In this document: positions 38,151 through 46,667 of the stretch, piece by piece | Numbering within the stretch: the stretch's first letter is position 1 | Layout: each line of letters begins with the position of its first letter | From: Paraburkholderia phenoliruptrix | GTDB taxonomy: Bacteria > Pseudomonadota > Gammaproteobacteria > Burkholderiales > Burkholderiaceae | Length of the DNA: 64,000 bases | Direction of reading: 5' to 3' | Assembly: GCF_902859825.1 (NCBI RefSeq) | Contig: NZ_CADIKB010000014.1 | Span: forward strand, 62,001-126,000 | Made by a program: the position numbers and the translations under genes | Notes under the pieces: model-generated | Told to the model about the DNA's origin: nothing | Databases searched by the model: none | What the model saw: only the letters and a program-made list of their open reading frames with translations

Positions 38151-39299
38151 ATGCAATTCGACAAGCGCGCCTGGCTCGACCGCATCAAGCGGATGTTTGC
38201 GGGCTTCGACCGCCCGCTCGCACTGATTGTGTTTCTGCTGCTGTGCGTAGGCATCGTTACCTTGTACAGCGCGAGTCTGGACGTGCCGGGCCGCGTGGAA
38301 GACCAGTTGCGCAACATCATGCTGACGTTCGTGCTGATGTGGGCGCTCGCCAACGTGCCGCCCACCACGCTGATGCGCTTCGCGGTGCCGCTCTATACAT
38401 TCGGGATCGCGTTACTGGTCGCGGTCGCGCTGTTCGGCCTCACGCGCAAGGGCGCGAAGCGCTGGATCAACGTGGGCGTGGTCATCCAGCCCTCGGAGAT
38501 TCTGAAGATCGCGACCCCGCTGATGCTCGCCTGGTACTACCAGCGGCGCGAAGGCGTGATGCGCTGGTACGACTATCTGGTCGGACTGCTGATTCTTGCC
38601 GTGCCTGTTGGGCTGATCGCCAAGCAGCCCGACCTCGGCACAGCGGTACTGGTCTTCGCTGCCGGCTTTTTCGTGATTTATTTCGCGGGCCTGAGCTTCA
38701 AACTGATCGTGCCCGTGCTGATTGCGGGCGTGATCGCGGTGGCATCCATTGCGGCGTTCCAGGACAAGATCTGTCAGCCCGAAGTGCAATGGCCGCTCAT
38801 GCACGACTATCAGAAGCACCGCATCTGCACGCTGCTCGACCCGACTTCCGATCCGCTCGGCAAAGGCTTCCACACCATTCAGGCCGTGATCGCCATCGGC
38901 TCGGGCGGCCCGCTCGGCAAAGGCTGGCTGAAGGGCACGCAGGCGCATCTGGAGTTCATCCCCGAAAAGCACACGGACTTCATTTTCGCCGTGTTCTCCG
39001 AGGAATTCGGGCTCGCGGGCGGCATCGTGCTGCTGACGCTTTATATGCTGCTCATCGCGCGCGGACTGTATATCGCGGCCAACGGCGCGACGCTCTTCGG
39101 GCGCCTGCTCGCCGGCTCGCTGACCATGGCGTTCTTCACCTACGCGTTCGTCAATATCGGGATGGTGAGCGGCATCCTGCCGGTGGTCGGCGTGCCGTTG
39201 CCGTTCATGAGCTACGGCGGCACCGCGCTCACGACGCTCGGCGTGGCAATCGGCCTCATCATGAGCGTCGCGCGTCAAAAGCGATTGATGCAGAGCTAG
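38151..39299 (+). CDS. rodA: peptidoglycan glycosyltransferase RodA
   Basis: 382 residues of the SEDS family, about ten membrane spans. RodA polymerises glycan strands as PBP2's partner. Typical motifs are Lys-Gly-Ala-Lys-Arg-Trp-Ile and Pro-Phe-Met-Ser-Tyr-Gly-Gly near the C-terminus. ATG at 38151 follows AAGGAG by 8 bases, so the long open frame upstream (inside mrdA, other frame) is not used. It is the last gene of mreBCD-mrdA-rodA and ends before a strong terminator. Confidence 0.97.
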   Translation: MQFDKRAWLDRIKRMFAGFDRPLALIVFLLLCVGIVTLYSASLDVPGRVEDQLRNIMLTFVLMWALANVPPTTLMRFAVPLYTFGIALLVAVALFGLTRKGAKRWINVGVVIQPSEILKIATPLMLAWYYQRREGVMRWYDYLVGLLILAVPVGLIAKQPDLGTAVLVFAAGFFVIYFAGLSFKLIVPVLIAGVIAVASIAAFQDKICQPEVQWPLMHDYQKHRICTLLDPTSDPLGKGFHTIQAVIAIGSGGPLGKGWLKGTQAHLEFIPEKHTDFIFAVFSEEFGLAGGIVLLTLYMLLIARGLYIAANGATLFGRLLAGSLTMAFFTYAFVNIGMVSGILPVVGVPLPFMSYGGTALTTLGVAIGLIMSVARQKRLMQS

Positions 39300-39336
39300 G
39301 CAAAGGAACATTGCCTGCGGCAACCCGCGAAAACAA

Positions 39337-39366
39337 GGGGCGCGTCGTGTGACGCGCCCCTTTCGC
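39337..39366 (+). terminator. rho-independent terminator of the mre-mrd operon
   Basis: A perfect 10-bp stem GGGGCGCGTC/GACGCGCCCC with GTGT loop is followed by TTTCGCTT, 38 bases after rodA. It overlaps the stop codon of the convergent Sel1-repeat gene end, so it also serves that transcript. Confidence 0.9.
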
Positions 39367-40074
39367 TTACTGCGGTTTCACTTCCTTGTGATCGCGCAAC
39401 TGCGCACTCAGCTGCTGATACTTCAGGCGCGCCGCCGGATCGCCCTGCGCGGCGGCCGCAGCGTAATAAGCTCGCGCCACATTCAGATTCTTGTCCACGC
39501 CGTCGCCGCCACGCTCGTAGAAAGAGCCGGTCACGTACTGCGCGGTCATGTCGCCGCCTTCCGCGGCCTTTTTGTACCAGACGAACGCCTGCTTGTTGTC
39601 GCGATCGGTGCCGCGTCCGTCGAGGAACTGATTGGCGAGCGCGAGCTCCGCCTGCACGTGTCCCTGTTGCGCCGCCTTCAGAAACCAGCGGTGCGCCTCG
39701 ACCGGATCGCGCCCGACAAACTCGCCATCGTCGTACATCTTGCCGTACACGTATTGCGCGTGCGACATGTTGGCGTCGGCGGCCTTGCGCAGCCATTTCT
39801 TGCCTTCGTCGACGTTGGTTGCGGTGCCTTCGCCATTGAGCAGCATCATCGCGTAATTGAACTGCGCGAGACGGCTGCCGCGCTCGGCGGCTTTGCGGAA
39901 CTCGGCAAGCGCCGCGGTCAGGTTGCCGGCGTTGTAGTCGGCGACCGCGGTTTGCGTCTCGGGATCGTTCGGTTTGGCGATGCGCTCCTGCGCCTGCGCC
40001 TGCGCCGCCATACCCGTCGTCAACGCCGCCGCTAGCGCTACCCGCGCGACCACGCCTTGCATCAGCCACTTCAT
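39367..40074 (-). CDS. secreted Sel1-repeat (TPR-like) protein
   Basis: 235 residues with an N-terminal signal peptide ending Ala-Gln-Ala-Gln-Ala. The mature part holds four or five Sel1-like repeats, visible as Ala...Tyr-Gly-Lys-Met-Tyr-Asp-Asp-Gly, Ala-Leu-Ala-Asn-Gln-Phe-Leu-Asp-Gly-Arg-Gly-Thr-Asp-Arg and similar. Such periplasmic repeat proteins scaffold protein interactions. ATG overlaps the aldolase stop by 4 bases, which fixes the start and couples the two genes although no functional link is known. Confidence 0.88.
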   Translation of the reverse strand: MKWLMQGVVARVALAAALTTGMAAQAQAQERIAKPNDPETQTAVADYNAGNLTAALAEFRKAAERGSRLAQFNYAMMLLNGEGTATNVDEGKKWLRKAADANMSHAQYVYGKMYDDGEFVGRDPVEAHRWFLKAAQQGHVQAELALANQFLDGRGTDRDNKQAFVWYKKAAEGGDMTAQYVTGSFYERGGDGVDKNLNVARAYYAAAAAQGDPAARLKYQQLSAQLRDHKEVKPQ

Positions 40075-40853
40075 GCTCTCACCTCCTGCAACGCCTGGCG
40101 GGTTGCGCGCAACATCCACATGACGTCGGCGGCCAGAGCGATAAAACGAAAACCGGCGTCGCGATGCTGCCTTGCGCTCGCGGCGTCCATCGAAAAAATG
40201 CCGGCGGCAATGCCCGCCTTGTCCGCGGCGCTGACAATGCGTGCCATCGCCGCCTGCACGTCGGCGTGCTTCGAATCGCCGAGATGCCCGAGGCTCGCGG
40301 CGAGATCGGCGGGTCCGACAAACAGGCAATCGACGCCCGGCGTCGCCGCGATCTTTTCCACTTCATCCAGACCGCGCGCCGACTCTATCTGCACGATGGT
40401 GGCAATCTGCGCATTGGCCGTTTGCACATAGTCGCGCCGCATGCCGTATGCCGCGGCGCGCACGGCGCCCGCGACGCCGCGCAGACCGTTCACCGCCTCG
40501 GCGCTCGGATATTGCGTGAGCCGCACGGCGTGCGCGGCTTCTTCGGCGGACTCGATATTCGGAAACATCAGCGTGCGCGCGCCGGCATCCATCACACGCT
40601 TGACGAGCCACGGCTCGCGAGCCGGCAGACGCACCACAGGTTCGCTCGGCAGATGCGCGGCCGCAATGGCGCGTAATTGCGATGTGACGTCGCCGCTGTC
40701 ATTGGGCGCATGTTCCATGTCGATCAGCAGCCAGTCGAAGCCGGCGTGCGCGAGTGCCTCTGCGGCGGCGTCGCTGCCGAGCGACAGCCATAGGCCGAAC
40801 AGCGGATCCGCTTCTTTCAGACGTTGCTTGAGGGGATTCGTGAAGGTGCTCAT
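40071..40853 (-). CDS. HpcH/HpaI family aldolase
   Basis: 260 residues of the class II HpcH/HpaI/GarL aldolase family, which cleaves or forms C-C bonds with pyruvate. The conserved Leu-Ile-Asp-Met-Glu-His-Ala-Pro-Asn, Val-Arg-Leu-Pro, Phe-Pro-Asn-Ile-Glu-Ser and Ile-Gln-Ile-Glu metal-binding motifs are visible, and Gly-Pro-Ala-Asp-Leu-Ala is the substrate loop. The real substrate (2,4-dihydroxyhept-2-enedioate, 2-keto-3-deoxyglucarate or another) cannot be chosen. It is first of a two-gene unit with the Sel1 gene. Confidence 0.9.
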   Translation of the reverse strand: MSTFTNPLKQRLKEADPLFGLWLSLGSDAAAEALAHAGFDWLLIDMEHAPNDSGDVTSQLRAIAAAHLPSEPVVRLPAREPWLVKRVMDAGARTLMFPNIESAEEAAHAVRLTQYPSAEAVNGLRGVAGAVRAAAYGMRRDYVQTANAQIATIVQIESARGLDEVEKIAATPGVDCLFVGPADLAASLGHLGDSKHADVQAAMARIVSAADKAGIAAGIFSMDAASARQHRDAGFRFIALAADVMWMLRATRQALQEVRA

Positions 40854-41077
40854 GGCCGCGCTCCGTGACGTTGAACTGCGTCAGGATCCGGGAAGCGGGT
40901 CAGCGCGCCTTTCCAATAAGCGCGCCAACGAGCCGCGCCCGGACGTGGGCGGCCTTTCTGCCTGCTGCGGCGCAATGCGGTGACCGGCATGTCTCGCTCC
41001 GTGTGGTTATGGAGCGATCATACCGTGACAATAACGCGGCGGCTGGGTCGGTCTGCCCAGCGCAGCGCGCACGGACG

Positions 41078-41524
41078 TTAGTCGCGGACCACGTCGGCCC
41101 AGCAGTTCGGCGTCTCGTACAGGCGCACCTTATGGAGCCGCAGGTTCACGCCGTAGTGCGCGTCATAGACGTTCGCGAGGACCTCGAACGCGACGGCCGC
41201 GAGATTTTCCACCGTCGGAATGCGGTCGAGCACGACCGTCTTGTGCCCGGCCATGGTGTCGAGAAAGCCGCGCACCTGCGAGTCGCCTTCGTAGACGAGG
41301 AACGCGTGGTCCCATTTGTCGACGAGATGCTCGACAGCGAGCGACTTCACGTCGGCGAAGTCCATCACCATGCCGCGATCGGGCGCGCCTTCGGTGTCGA
41401 CGAGATCGCCTTGCAGCGTGATTTCGAGCACATAGCGATGGCCGTGCAGATTGCGGCACTGGCTACGGTGATCGGGAATGCGGTGACCCGCGTCGAATTC
41501 GAGTTTTCGTGTAATCGTCAGCAC
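41078..41524 (-). CDS. queD: 6-carboxytetrahydropterin synthase
   Basis: 148 residues of the PTPS family. QueD converts dihydroneopterin triphosphate to 6-carboxy-tetrahydropterin in queuosine synthesis. Zinc ligands are His in Asp-Ala-Gly-His-Arg-Ile and the His-Gly-His of Asn-Leu-His-Gly-His-Arg. The Cys in Ser-Gln-Cys-Arg-Asn is the catalytic one. It ends the queC-queE-queD unit, 6 bases after queE. Confidence 0.94.
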   Translation of the reverse strand: MLTITRKLEFDAGHRIPDHRSQCRNLHGHRYVLEITLQGDLVDTEGAPDRGMVMDFADVKSLAVEHLVDKWDHAFLVYEGDSQVRGFLDTMAGHKTVVLDRIPTVENLAAVAFEVLANVYDAHYGVNLRLHKVRLYETPNCWADVVRD

Positions 41525-41530
41525 GGCAAA

Positions 41531-42163
41531 TCAGGGAATGTTCAGATACTTGTGGGTCTGCATCGACAGGCGCCATTGCGGATGGCGTTTGCACCAGTCG
41601 ATGGCGAGCCTGGTGTTGATGTCGCGCGACGGACCGTCCATGGGCTGGACGAGGAAATACTCGAAGTCGAGCTTCGCGTAATCGGACAGACGCTGGTTGT
41701 CCTGCGGAATCACGACCTTCAGCTCGTTGCCTTTAGTCACGACGAGCGGCGCGTCGGCCTTCGGGCTCACGCAAATCCAGTCGATTGTCTCGAGCACCGG
41801 CAACGAGCCGTTGGTTTCAATGGCGATTTCAAAGCCCGCTGCGTGCAGCGCGTCGACGAGCGGCGCGTCGATCTGCAACATCGGCTCGCCGCCCGTGCAC
41901 ACGACAAAGCGCTGGCCCTCGCCTTCCGGCCATTGCGACGCGATCATCTGCACGAGCTCTTCGGGGGTGCGGTACTTCCCGCCGTTTTCACCATCGGTGC
42001 CGACGAAATCCGTGTCGCAGAAGCGGCATACGGCCTCGGCGCGATCTTCCTCACGGCCCGACCACAGATTGCAGCCGGCAAAGCGGCAAAACACGGCGGG
42101 GCGCCCGGCATTCGCGCCCTCGCCTTGCAACGTGTAGAAGATTTCCTTGACCGCGTACGTCAT
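41531..42163 (-). CDS. queE: 7-carboxy-7-deazaguanine synthase (radical SAM)
   Basis: 210 residues. QueE rearranges the QueD product to 7-carboxy-7-deazaguanine. The radical-SAM cluster is Cys31-x14-Cys46-x2-Cys49, the unusual CX14CX2C spacing known for some QueE. The Gly-Gly-Glu-Pro SAM motif follows. The start Met-Thr-Tyr-Ala-Val-Lys-Glu-Ile-Phe fits the family; the frame is open upstream but overlaps the queC gene. QueC lies 95 bases further upstream. Confidence 0.94.
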   Translation of the reverse strand: MTYAVKEIFYTLQGEGANAGRPAVFCRFAGCNLWSGREEDRAEAVCRFCDTDFVGTDGENGGKYRTPEELVQMIASQWPEGEGQRFVVCTGGEPMLQIDAPLVDALHAAGFEIAIETNGSLPVLETIDWICVSPKADAPLVVTKGNELKVVIPQDNQRLSDYAKLDFEYFLVQPMDGPSRDINTRLAIDWCKRHPQWRLSMQTHKYLNIP

Positions 42164-42258
42164 GCTTACCGCCCTGTGCCTTGTCCTTGTACTCGCGTAC
42201 CTTGTCGAGCTTGTGTACCTACGAATGATTGCCGAAGCCGCGCCGTTGCGCGGGTTGC

Positions 42259-42990
42259 TCACACCGGCTCGGTTACCCTCTCGCCCGCGAGCCAAGCCTC
42301 GTAGCCACGCTTGCGCAAGCGGCAGGCCGGACATTCGCCGCAGCCGAAGCCCCATGCGTGCAACTCCGCGCGCTCGCCGACATAGCAGGTATGCGTTTCC
42401 ACGCGCACCAGTTCCACCAGTTCATCGCCGCCCAGCTCGTGTGCGAGGCGCCACGTGTCCGCCTTGTCGAGCCACATGAGCGGAGTTTCGAGCACGAAGC
42501 GCGAGTCCATGCCCAGATTCAGCGCGACCTGCAGCGCCTTCATGGTGTCGTCGCGGCAATCGGGATAGCCCGAGAAGTCCGTTTCACACATTCCGCCGAC
42601 GAGCACCTGCAAACCGCGCCGATAAGCGATGGCCGCAGCAATCGTCATGAACATCAGGTTGCGGCCCGGCACGAAGGTGTTCGGCAAACCGTTGGCCGTG
42701 GCCTCGATCTCGATTTCGCGCGTCATGGCGGTTTCGCTGATCGCGCCGAGCACGGACAGATCGACCATGTGATCGTCGCCGAGGCGCTCACCCCACGCCG
42801 GGAACGTGCGCGCCACCGCGTTGCGGAAGCCCTCGCGGCACTCCAGTTCGACGCGATGCCGCTGACCATAATCGAAGCCGAGCGTCTCGACCGTCTCATA
42901 GCGTTCAAGCGCCCATGCGAGGCACGTGGCGGAATCCTGGCCGCCGGAAAACAGCACCAGAGCGCTACGTTTAGCGTCTTTGCGGATCAC
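42259..42990 (-). CDS. queC: 7-cyano-7-deazaguanine synthase
   Basis: 243 residues, PP-loop ATPase that makes preQ0. Ser-Gly-Gly-Gln-Asp-Ser is the PP-loop; the C-terminal Cys-Gly-Glu-Cys-Pro-Ala-Cys with an upstream Cys binds zinc. GTG at 42990 is chosen because GGAG lies 8 bases before it and the product begins just before the PP-loop. It is the first gene of queC-queE-queD. Confidence 0.93.
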   Translation of the reverse strand: MIRKDAKRSALVLFSGGQDSATCLAWALERYETVETLGFDYGQRHRVELECREGFRNAVARTFPAWGERLGDDHMVDLSVLGAISETAMTREIEIEATANGLPNTFVPGRNLMFMTIAAAIAYRRGLQVLVGGMCETDFSGYPDCRDDTMKALQVALNLGMDSRFVLETPLMWLDKADTWRLAHELGGDELVELVRVETHTCYVGERAELHAWGFGCGECPACRLRKRGYEAWLAGERVTEPV

Positions 42991-43340
42991 CGTGAAACTC
43001 CGTGAATGATGAGTGCCGCGTCGCGCTGCGCGAGGTGCACCATGCAAGCAACGCGGCGCGACGCGAGCCGGCACTGCTGCCGGCCCAAAGCAGTATAGGC
43101 CGCGCCTCTGGCTGCAAAGCTGCTGGGCCCTTATACCGTTGATCGTCGGGCGAGGGGTTTCGTGCGGATCGCAGACTGACCGCTCGCCCATGAACGCCTC
43201 ATGAACCCATTCGGCGGGCGCCGCACTCTCATGCAAGTCCTTGAACTGGCGCGATTTTATCACGCGACGCCGAAGCTCGCCGGGCGCGCCCGGCGCAGGA
43301 TCGGCCACCGAACCAACAACCGCCGAACCAACAAACCTCA
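42991..43340. other. upstream region of queC without a supported gene
   Basis: About 350 bases between queC and the tRNA-Phe terminator. On the minus strand an extended -10-like TGATAAAAT lies near 43255-43265, a candidate queC promoter with a leader of about 265 bases. I see no preQ1 riboswitch pattern. Two copies of CCGAACCAACAA lie close together near 43310-43335. Confidence 0.4.
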
Positions 43341-43344
43341 CCGC

Positions 43345-43384
43345 AAAAGGAAAAGCCCCAGGAATCTTGCGATTTCCTGGGGCT
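43345..43384 (-). terminator. rho-independent terminator of tRNA-Phe
   Basis: An 11-bp perfect stem AGCCCCAGGAA/TTCCTGGGGCT is followed on the minus strand by TTTTCCTTTT. Confidence 0.9.
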
Positions 43385-43390
43385 GAATCC

Positions 43391-43466
43391 TGGTGGCCTG
43401 GGACGGAATCGAACCATCGACACGCGGATTTTCAATCCGCTGCTCTACCAACTGAGCTACCGGGCC
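43391..43466 (-). tRNA. tRNA-Phe (anticodon GAA)
   Basis: 76 bases including an encoded CCA. The anticodon loop is TTGAAAA, giving GAA. D-arm, anticodon stem (GCGGA/TCCGC) and T-arm (GATGG/CCGTC around TTCGATT) are intact. The acceptor stem is GGCCCGG against CCAGGCC, with one mismatch, C5 opposite A68. Confidence 0.96.
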
Positions 43467-43479
43467 AACGAAGAACGAA

Positions 43480-43508
43480 ATAATATCAAAGGGTCATCTA
43501 CTGGGCAA
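43480..43508 (-). promoter_or_regulatory. sigma-70 promoter of tRNA-Phe
   Basis: On the minus strand TTGCCC (43508-43503), a 17-base spacer and TATTAT (43485-43480), ending 14 bases before the tRNA 5' end. Confidence 0.7.
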
Positions 43509-43562
43509 GCCCCTTCTCCAAAAAATCTGCACACGCGATGCTCGCCCGCCGCGCCGCCGCGC

Positions 43563-44252
43563 TCACTCACCTTTGTTCTTGCCGAGATCCACGCCGAGCT
43601 GCTTGAGCTTGCGATACAAATGCGTGCGCTCCAGTCCCGTCTTTTCCGCGACCCGCGTCATGCTGCCGTTCTCGCGCGCGAGGTGATACTCGAAGTACGC
43701 GCGCTCGAATGCGTCGCGGGCATCGCGCAGCGGAATGTCGAACGAGATGGATGCCGTTTGCGCCGCGAGCACGCCGCTGCCGTGGCCGTCGGCGGACAGC
43801 ATGGGCAACGCCGCCGCGGAAGCGACCGTCGACGAATTCATCGGCATGGCGGATTTCGCGGCCGCACCGCCCGGCGCCACGGCCGCGGTGCCGCGCGCGA
43901 GACCCTGCTCGACGGCCTTCAGCAGCTTCTGCAACGCGATCGGTTTTTCCAGAAAGTTAAGCGCGCCGATCTTGGTTGCTTCGACTGCCGTGTCGATGGT
44001 CGCGTGACCGGACATCATGATGACCGGCATGGTGAGCTGCCCTTGCGCGGCCCATTCCTTGAGCAACGTGACGCCGTCGGTATCGGGCATCCAGATGTCG
44101 AGCAGCACCAGGTCCGGCGCCTGACGCAAACGGAACTCGCGCGCCTGCTGCGCGTTTTCCGCTGCCTCCACGACATGCCCCTCGTCGCTCAGGATCTCCG
44201 AGAGCAATTCCCGGATGCCCATTTCATCATCTACCACCAGGATGGTTGCCAT
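43563..44252 (-). CDS. ntrX: NtrX-like response regulator without AAA+ domain
   Basis: 229 residues. A receiver domain (Asp8/Asp9, phospho-acceptor Asp52, Lys103) is followed by an Ala/Ser-rich linker (about 120-165) and a C-terminal Fis-type helix-turn-helix (Arg-Val-Ala-Glu-Lys-Thr-Gly-Leu-Glu-Arg-Thr-His-Leu-Tyr-Arg-Lys-Leu). Full NtrX is about twice this length and has a sigma-54 AAA+ domain in the middle; here it is absent. The start is directly after the ntrY stop with no gap, which suggests coupled expression. Its partner kinase is ntrY. Confidence 0.9.
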   Translation of the reverse strand: MATILVVDDEMGIRELLSEILSDEGHVVEAAENAQQAREFRLRQAPDLVLLDIWMPDTDGVTLLKEWAAQGQLTMPVIMMSGHATIDTAVEATKIGALNFLEKPIALQKLLKAVEQGLARGTAAVAPGGAAAKSAMPMNSSTVASAAALPMLSADGHGSGVLAAQTASISFDIPLRDARDAFERAYFEYHLARENGSMTRVAEKTGLERTHLYRKLKQLGVDLGKNKGE

Positions 44253-46667
44253 TTACGCTGCCTTTGTCTGCACTGTTGCTTTTGTCTTTCCCTGCGACGT
44301 GCCGCCATGCGCAGGACGCGGTCCCGCTTCGGGAGCCGCGGCGTCGTCTGCCAGTTGAAGGAAGAGAATCGAAATCTGCGCGCCTTCGATGACATCGCCC
44401 GCTTTCATGCGATTGCGAATGTCGATGCGCGCGCCGTGTTCGTCGACGATCTTCTTGACCATCGCAAGACCCAGGCCCGTGCCTTTGGCCTTCGTCGTCA
44501 CGTAGGGCTCGAATGCGCGCGTGAGAATGCGCGTGGGGAAACCCGGACCGTTATCCGACACTGTCAGACGTACCGCGACGCGCGCCTTGCCTTCCGCGTC
44601 GGGGTCTCCGTATTCTACTGTCCTCGTCTCGAGCAGCACACGCGGGCGCTCGACCTCGGCCACCGCGTCCTGCGCATTCTGCAGCAGGTTGTGGATCACC
44701 TGCCGCAATTGCGTCGCATCGCCGCGAATGGCGGGCAGTTCCGAGAGCTCGACCTGAATCGCGCCTTTGCCTTCTTCGATGCCGTAAAGCGTCAGCACTT
44801 CGCTCACCAGATCGTTCAATTGCAGGTGCGCAAGCACGGCCGGCGGCGTGCGCGCGTAGTCGCGGAAATTGTCGACCATCTGCTTCATCGCGGCGACCTG
44901 ATTGACGATCGTGGTCGCGCCGCGCTTGAGCACGTCCGCATCCGACGGCGCGAGCTTGTCGGCCAGCTTCATCTGCAGGCGCTCGGCGGAAAGCTGAATC
45001 GGCGTGAGCGGATTCTTGATCTCGTGCGCGAGCCGCCGCGCGACCTCGCCCCACGCGATGGAGCGCTGCGCGGAGATCACGTCGGAGATGTCGTCGAACA
45101 CGACCACGTAGCCGGATGTCTGCAGGTCCTGCGCGTCGGGATCGGTGGCGGACACGAGGCGCGCGCCACGCACGAGCAGCGTGAGCGGCTCGGATTCGCC
45201 CGCCACCTGAATCGAAAACTGCTGCTGCCAATGCCCGCCGTCGTCATGAGCGTCGCCGCTGGCCGCTTCGCGGTCCGCAAACGCCTTGCGCACCATGCCG
45301 CCGAATTCGCTCAGCACGCCGATCTTTTCGAGCGCCGAGCCGAGCACCTCCTGGAACTGCTGACGGAAGATGCGCTCGGCGCCGCGATTCGCGGTGGTGA
45401 GCCGGAACTGGCGATCGAACACGAACACGCCCGCCGTCAGGTTCGCAAGAATGCTCTCCAGATAGGCCTTCGAATGCTCGAGCGCGATGCGGTTGTTTTC
45501 GACCGCCGCGCGCGCCTCGGAGAGTTGCCGCGTCATCGCATTGAACGACTGCGTGAGAAAGCCCAGTTCGTCGCGCGATTTGATCTCGCGCTTCGGCGTG
45601 TAATCGCCCTCGGTGATTTCCTTCGTGCCCTGCGCGAGCAGAAACAGCGGCCGCGCGAGCTGATTGCCGAGCGCAAGCGCGAGCATCATCGCGATAAAGG
45701 TGGCGAGAAAGAGCGCGAGCGTCAGGGTGCCGATGTACATCTTGCGCAAACCGGTACGCCCGAGCGCTTTCTCCTGATACTCGCGATAGGCGCGCTGCAC
45801 GGCGTCGGCATTACGCGCGAGCGACTGCGACACCGGCTGCGTCAGTTGCAAAAAACGCTCCGTGGGTTGCAGAAGCGCCGCGTTCGAATCGGGAATGCGC
45901 TGCACGACGCGCAGGCGCAGCGCGCCCTTGCTGCCGTGCGCGTGCGGATCGCCGTCCACTTCGCCTTCAATCGCCGCATAGCCGCGCCCTCGCGCCTGGT
46001 CGATCATCAGCTGGGTGGGCAGGTCGCTCGGCACGAGCGTCGCGAAATTGCCCGACGCCTGCGCGACCACGTGCATGTCGGGCGTGGCGCCGGACATGCT
46101 GCGCGTGGGCTCGACGATGGTCGCGTCCTGCACGCCGAACTGGTCGCGCAGACGCAGCAGCGTGAGCGTCGTGCCGGCGGCGTCCGCGCTCGCGAGCTGC
46201 TCCGACATGAGCCGCGCCTTCGTTTGCAGATCGGACAGCGACGCGTCCAGCATGCCGCGGCCGAGATTGAGGCCGGAGGTGAGCGCGGTTTCCACGTTCA
46301 CGTCGAACCACGATTCGATACTGCGCGACACGAACTGATACGAGACCACATAAATGATGCCGCCCGGCACCACCCCGACGAGCGCCATGAAAAACGCCAG
46401 CTTCGCGAGCAGCCGTGTGCCGAACTTGCCCTTGCGCAATCGCGCAATGATGATGACGACGAGCGTCGCCACCACCAGCAGGAAGATCATCGCGACGACG
46501 AGATTCGCGGCATAGAGCCACTGGTAATAGCGGTCGAAGAATTCGGTGTTCGCGCTTGCCGCCGCGAGCAGCACGAGCAGCAGCACGGCCGTCACCGCGA
46601 CCGTGGACACCAGCACGCGCACGACGATGCTGCTGACGCTGGTGGCGGAGCGCACTTTATTTAGCAC
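44253..46667 (-). CDS. ntrY: sensor histidine kinase NtrY
   Basis: 804 residues. About two or three N-terminal spans (roughly 15-85) and another span near 320 flank a periplasmic domain, then HAMP, PAS and a histidine-kinase core with His548 in Leu-Ala-His-Glu-Ile-Lys-Asn-Pro-Leu-Thr-Pro-Ile. The ATPase motifs Asn-Ala-Gln-Asp-Ala and Asp-Asn-Gly-Pro-Gly-Phe are intact. NtrY-NtrX systems act in nitrogen and respiratory control in other proteobacteria. It overlaps DUF4390 by 11 bases and abuts ntrX. Confidence 0.94.
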   Translation of the reverse strand: MLNKVRSATSVSSIVVRVLVSTVAVTAVLLLVLLAAASANTEFFDRYYQWLYAANLVVAMIFLLVVATLVVIIIARLRKGKFGTRLLAKLAFFMALVGVVPGGIIYVVSYQFVSRSIESWFDVNVETALTSGLNLGRGMLDASLSDLQTKARLMSEQLASADAAGTTLTLLRLRDQFGVQDATIVEPTRSMSGATPDMHVVAQASGNFATLVPSDLPTQLMIDQARGRGYAAIEGEVDGDPHAHGSKGALRLRVVQRIPDSNAALLQPTERFLQLTQPVSQSLARNADAVQRAYREYQEKALGRTGLRKMYIGTLTLALFLATFIAMMLALALGNQLARPLFLLAQGTKEITEGDYTPKREIKSRDELGFLTQSFNAMTRQLSEARAAVENNRIALEHSKAYLESILANLTAGVFVFDRQFRLTTANRGAERIFRQQFQEVLGSALEKIGVLSEFGGMVRKAFADREAASGDAHDDGGHWQQQFSIQVAGESEPLTLLVRGARLVSATDPDAQDLQTSGYVVVFDDISDVISAQRSIAWGEVARRLAHEIKNPLTPIQLSAERLQMKLADKLAPSDADVLKRGATTIVNQVAAMKQMVDNFRDYARTPPAVLAHLQLNDLVSEVLTLYGIEEGKGAIQVELSELPAIRGDATQLRQVIHNLLQNAQDAVAEVERPRVLLETRTVEYGDPDAEGKARVAVRLTVSDNGPGFPTRILTRAFEPYVTTKAKGTGLGLAMVKKIVDEHGARIDIRNRMKAGDVIEGAQISILFLQLADDAAAPEAGPRPAHGGTSQGKTKATVQTKAA

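Noticed and set aside
42991-43340. preQ1 riboswitch before queC
   Set aside because: No small pseudoknot aptamer pattern with the conserved A-rich tail next to the ribosome site is visible.
43620-46664. A 1014-codon open frame on the plus strand opposite ntrY-ntrX
   Set aside because: It is rich in Arg, His, Leu and Val with no motif and no ribosome-binding site, and it mirrors the real genes on the other strand. GC-rich coding DNA often leaves such antisense frames open.
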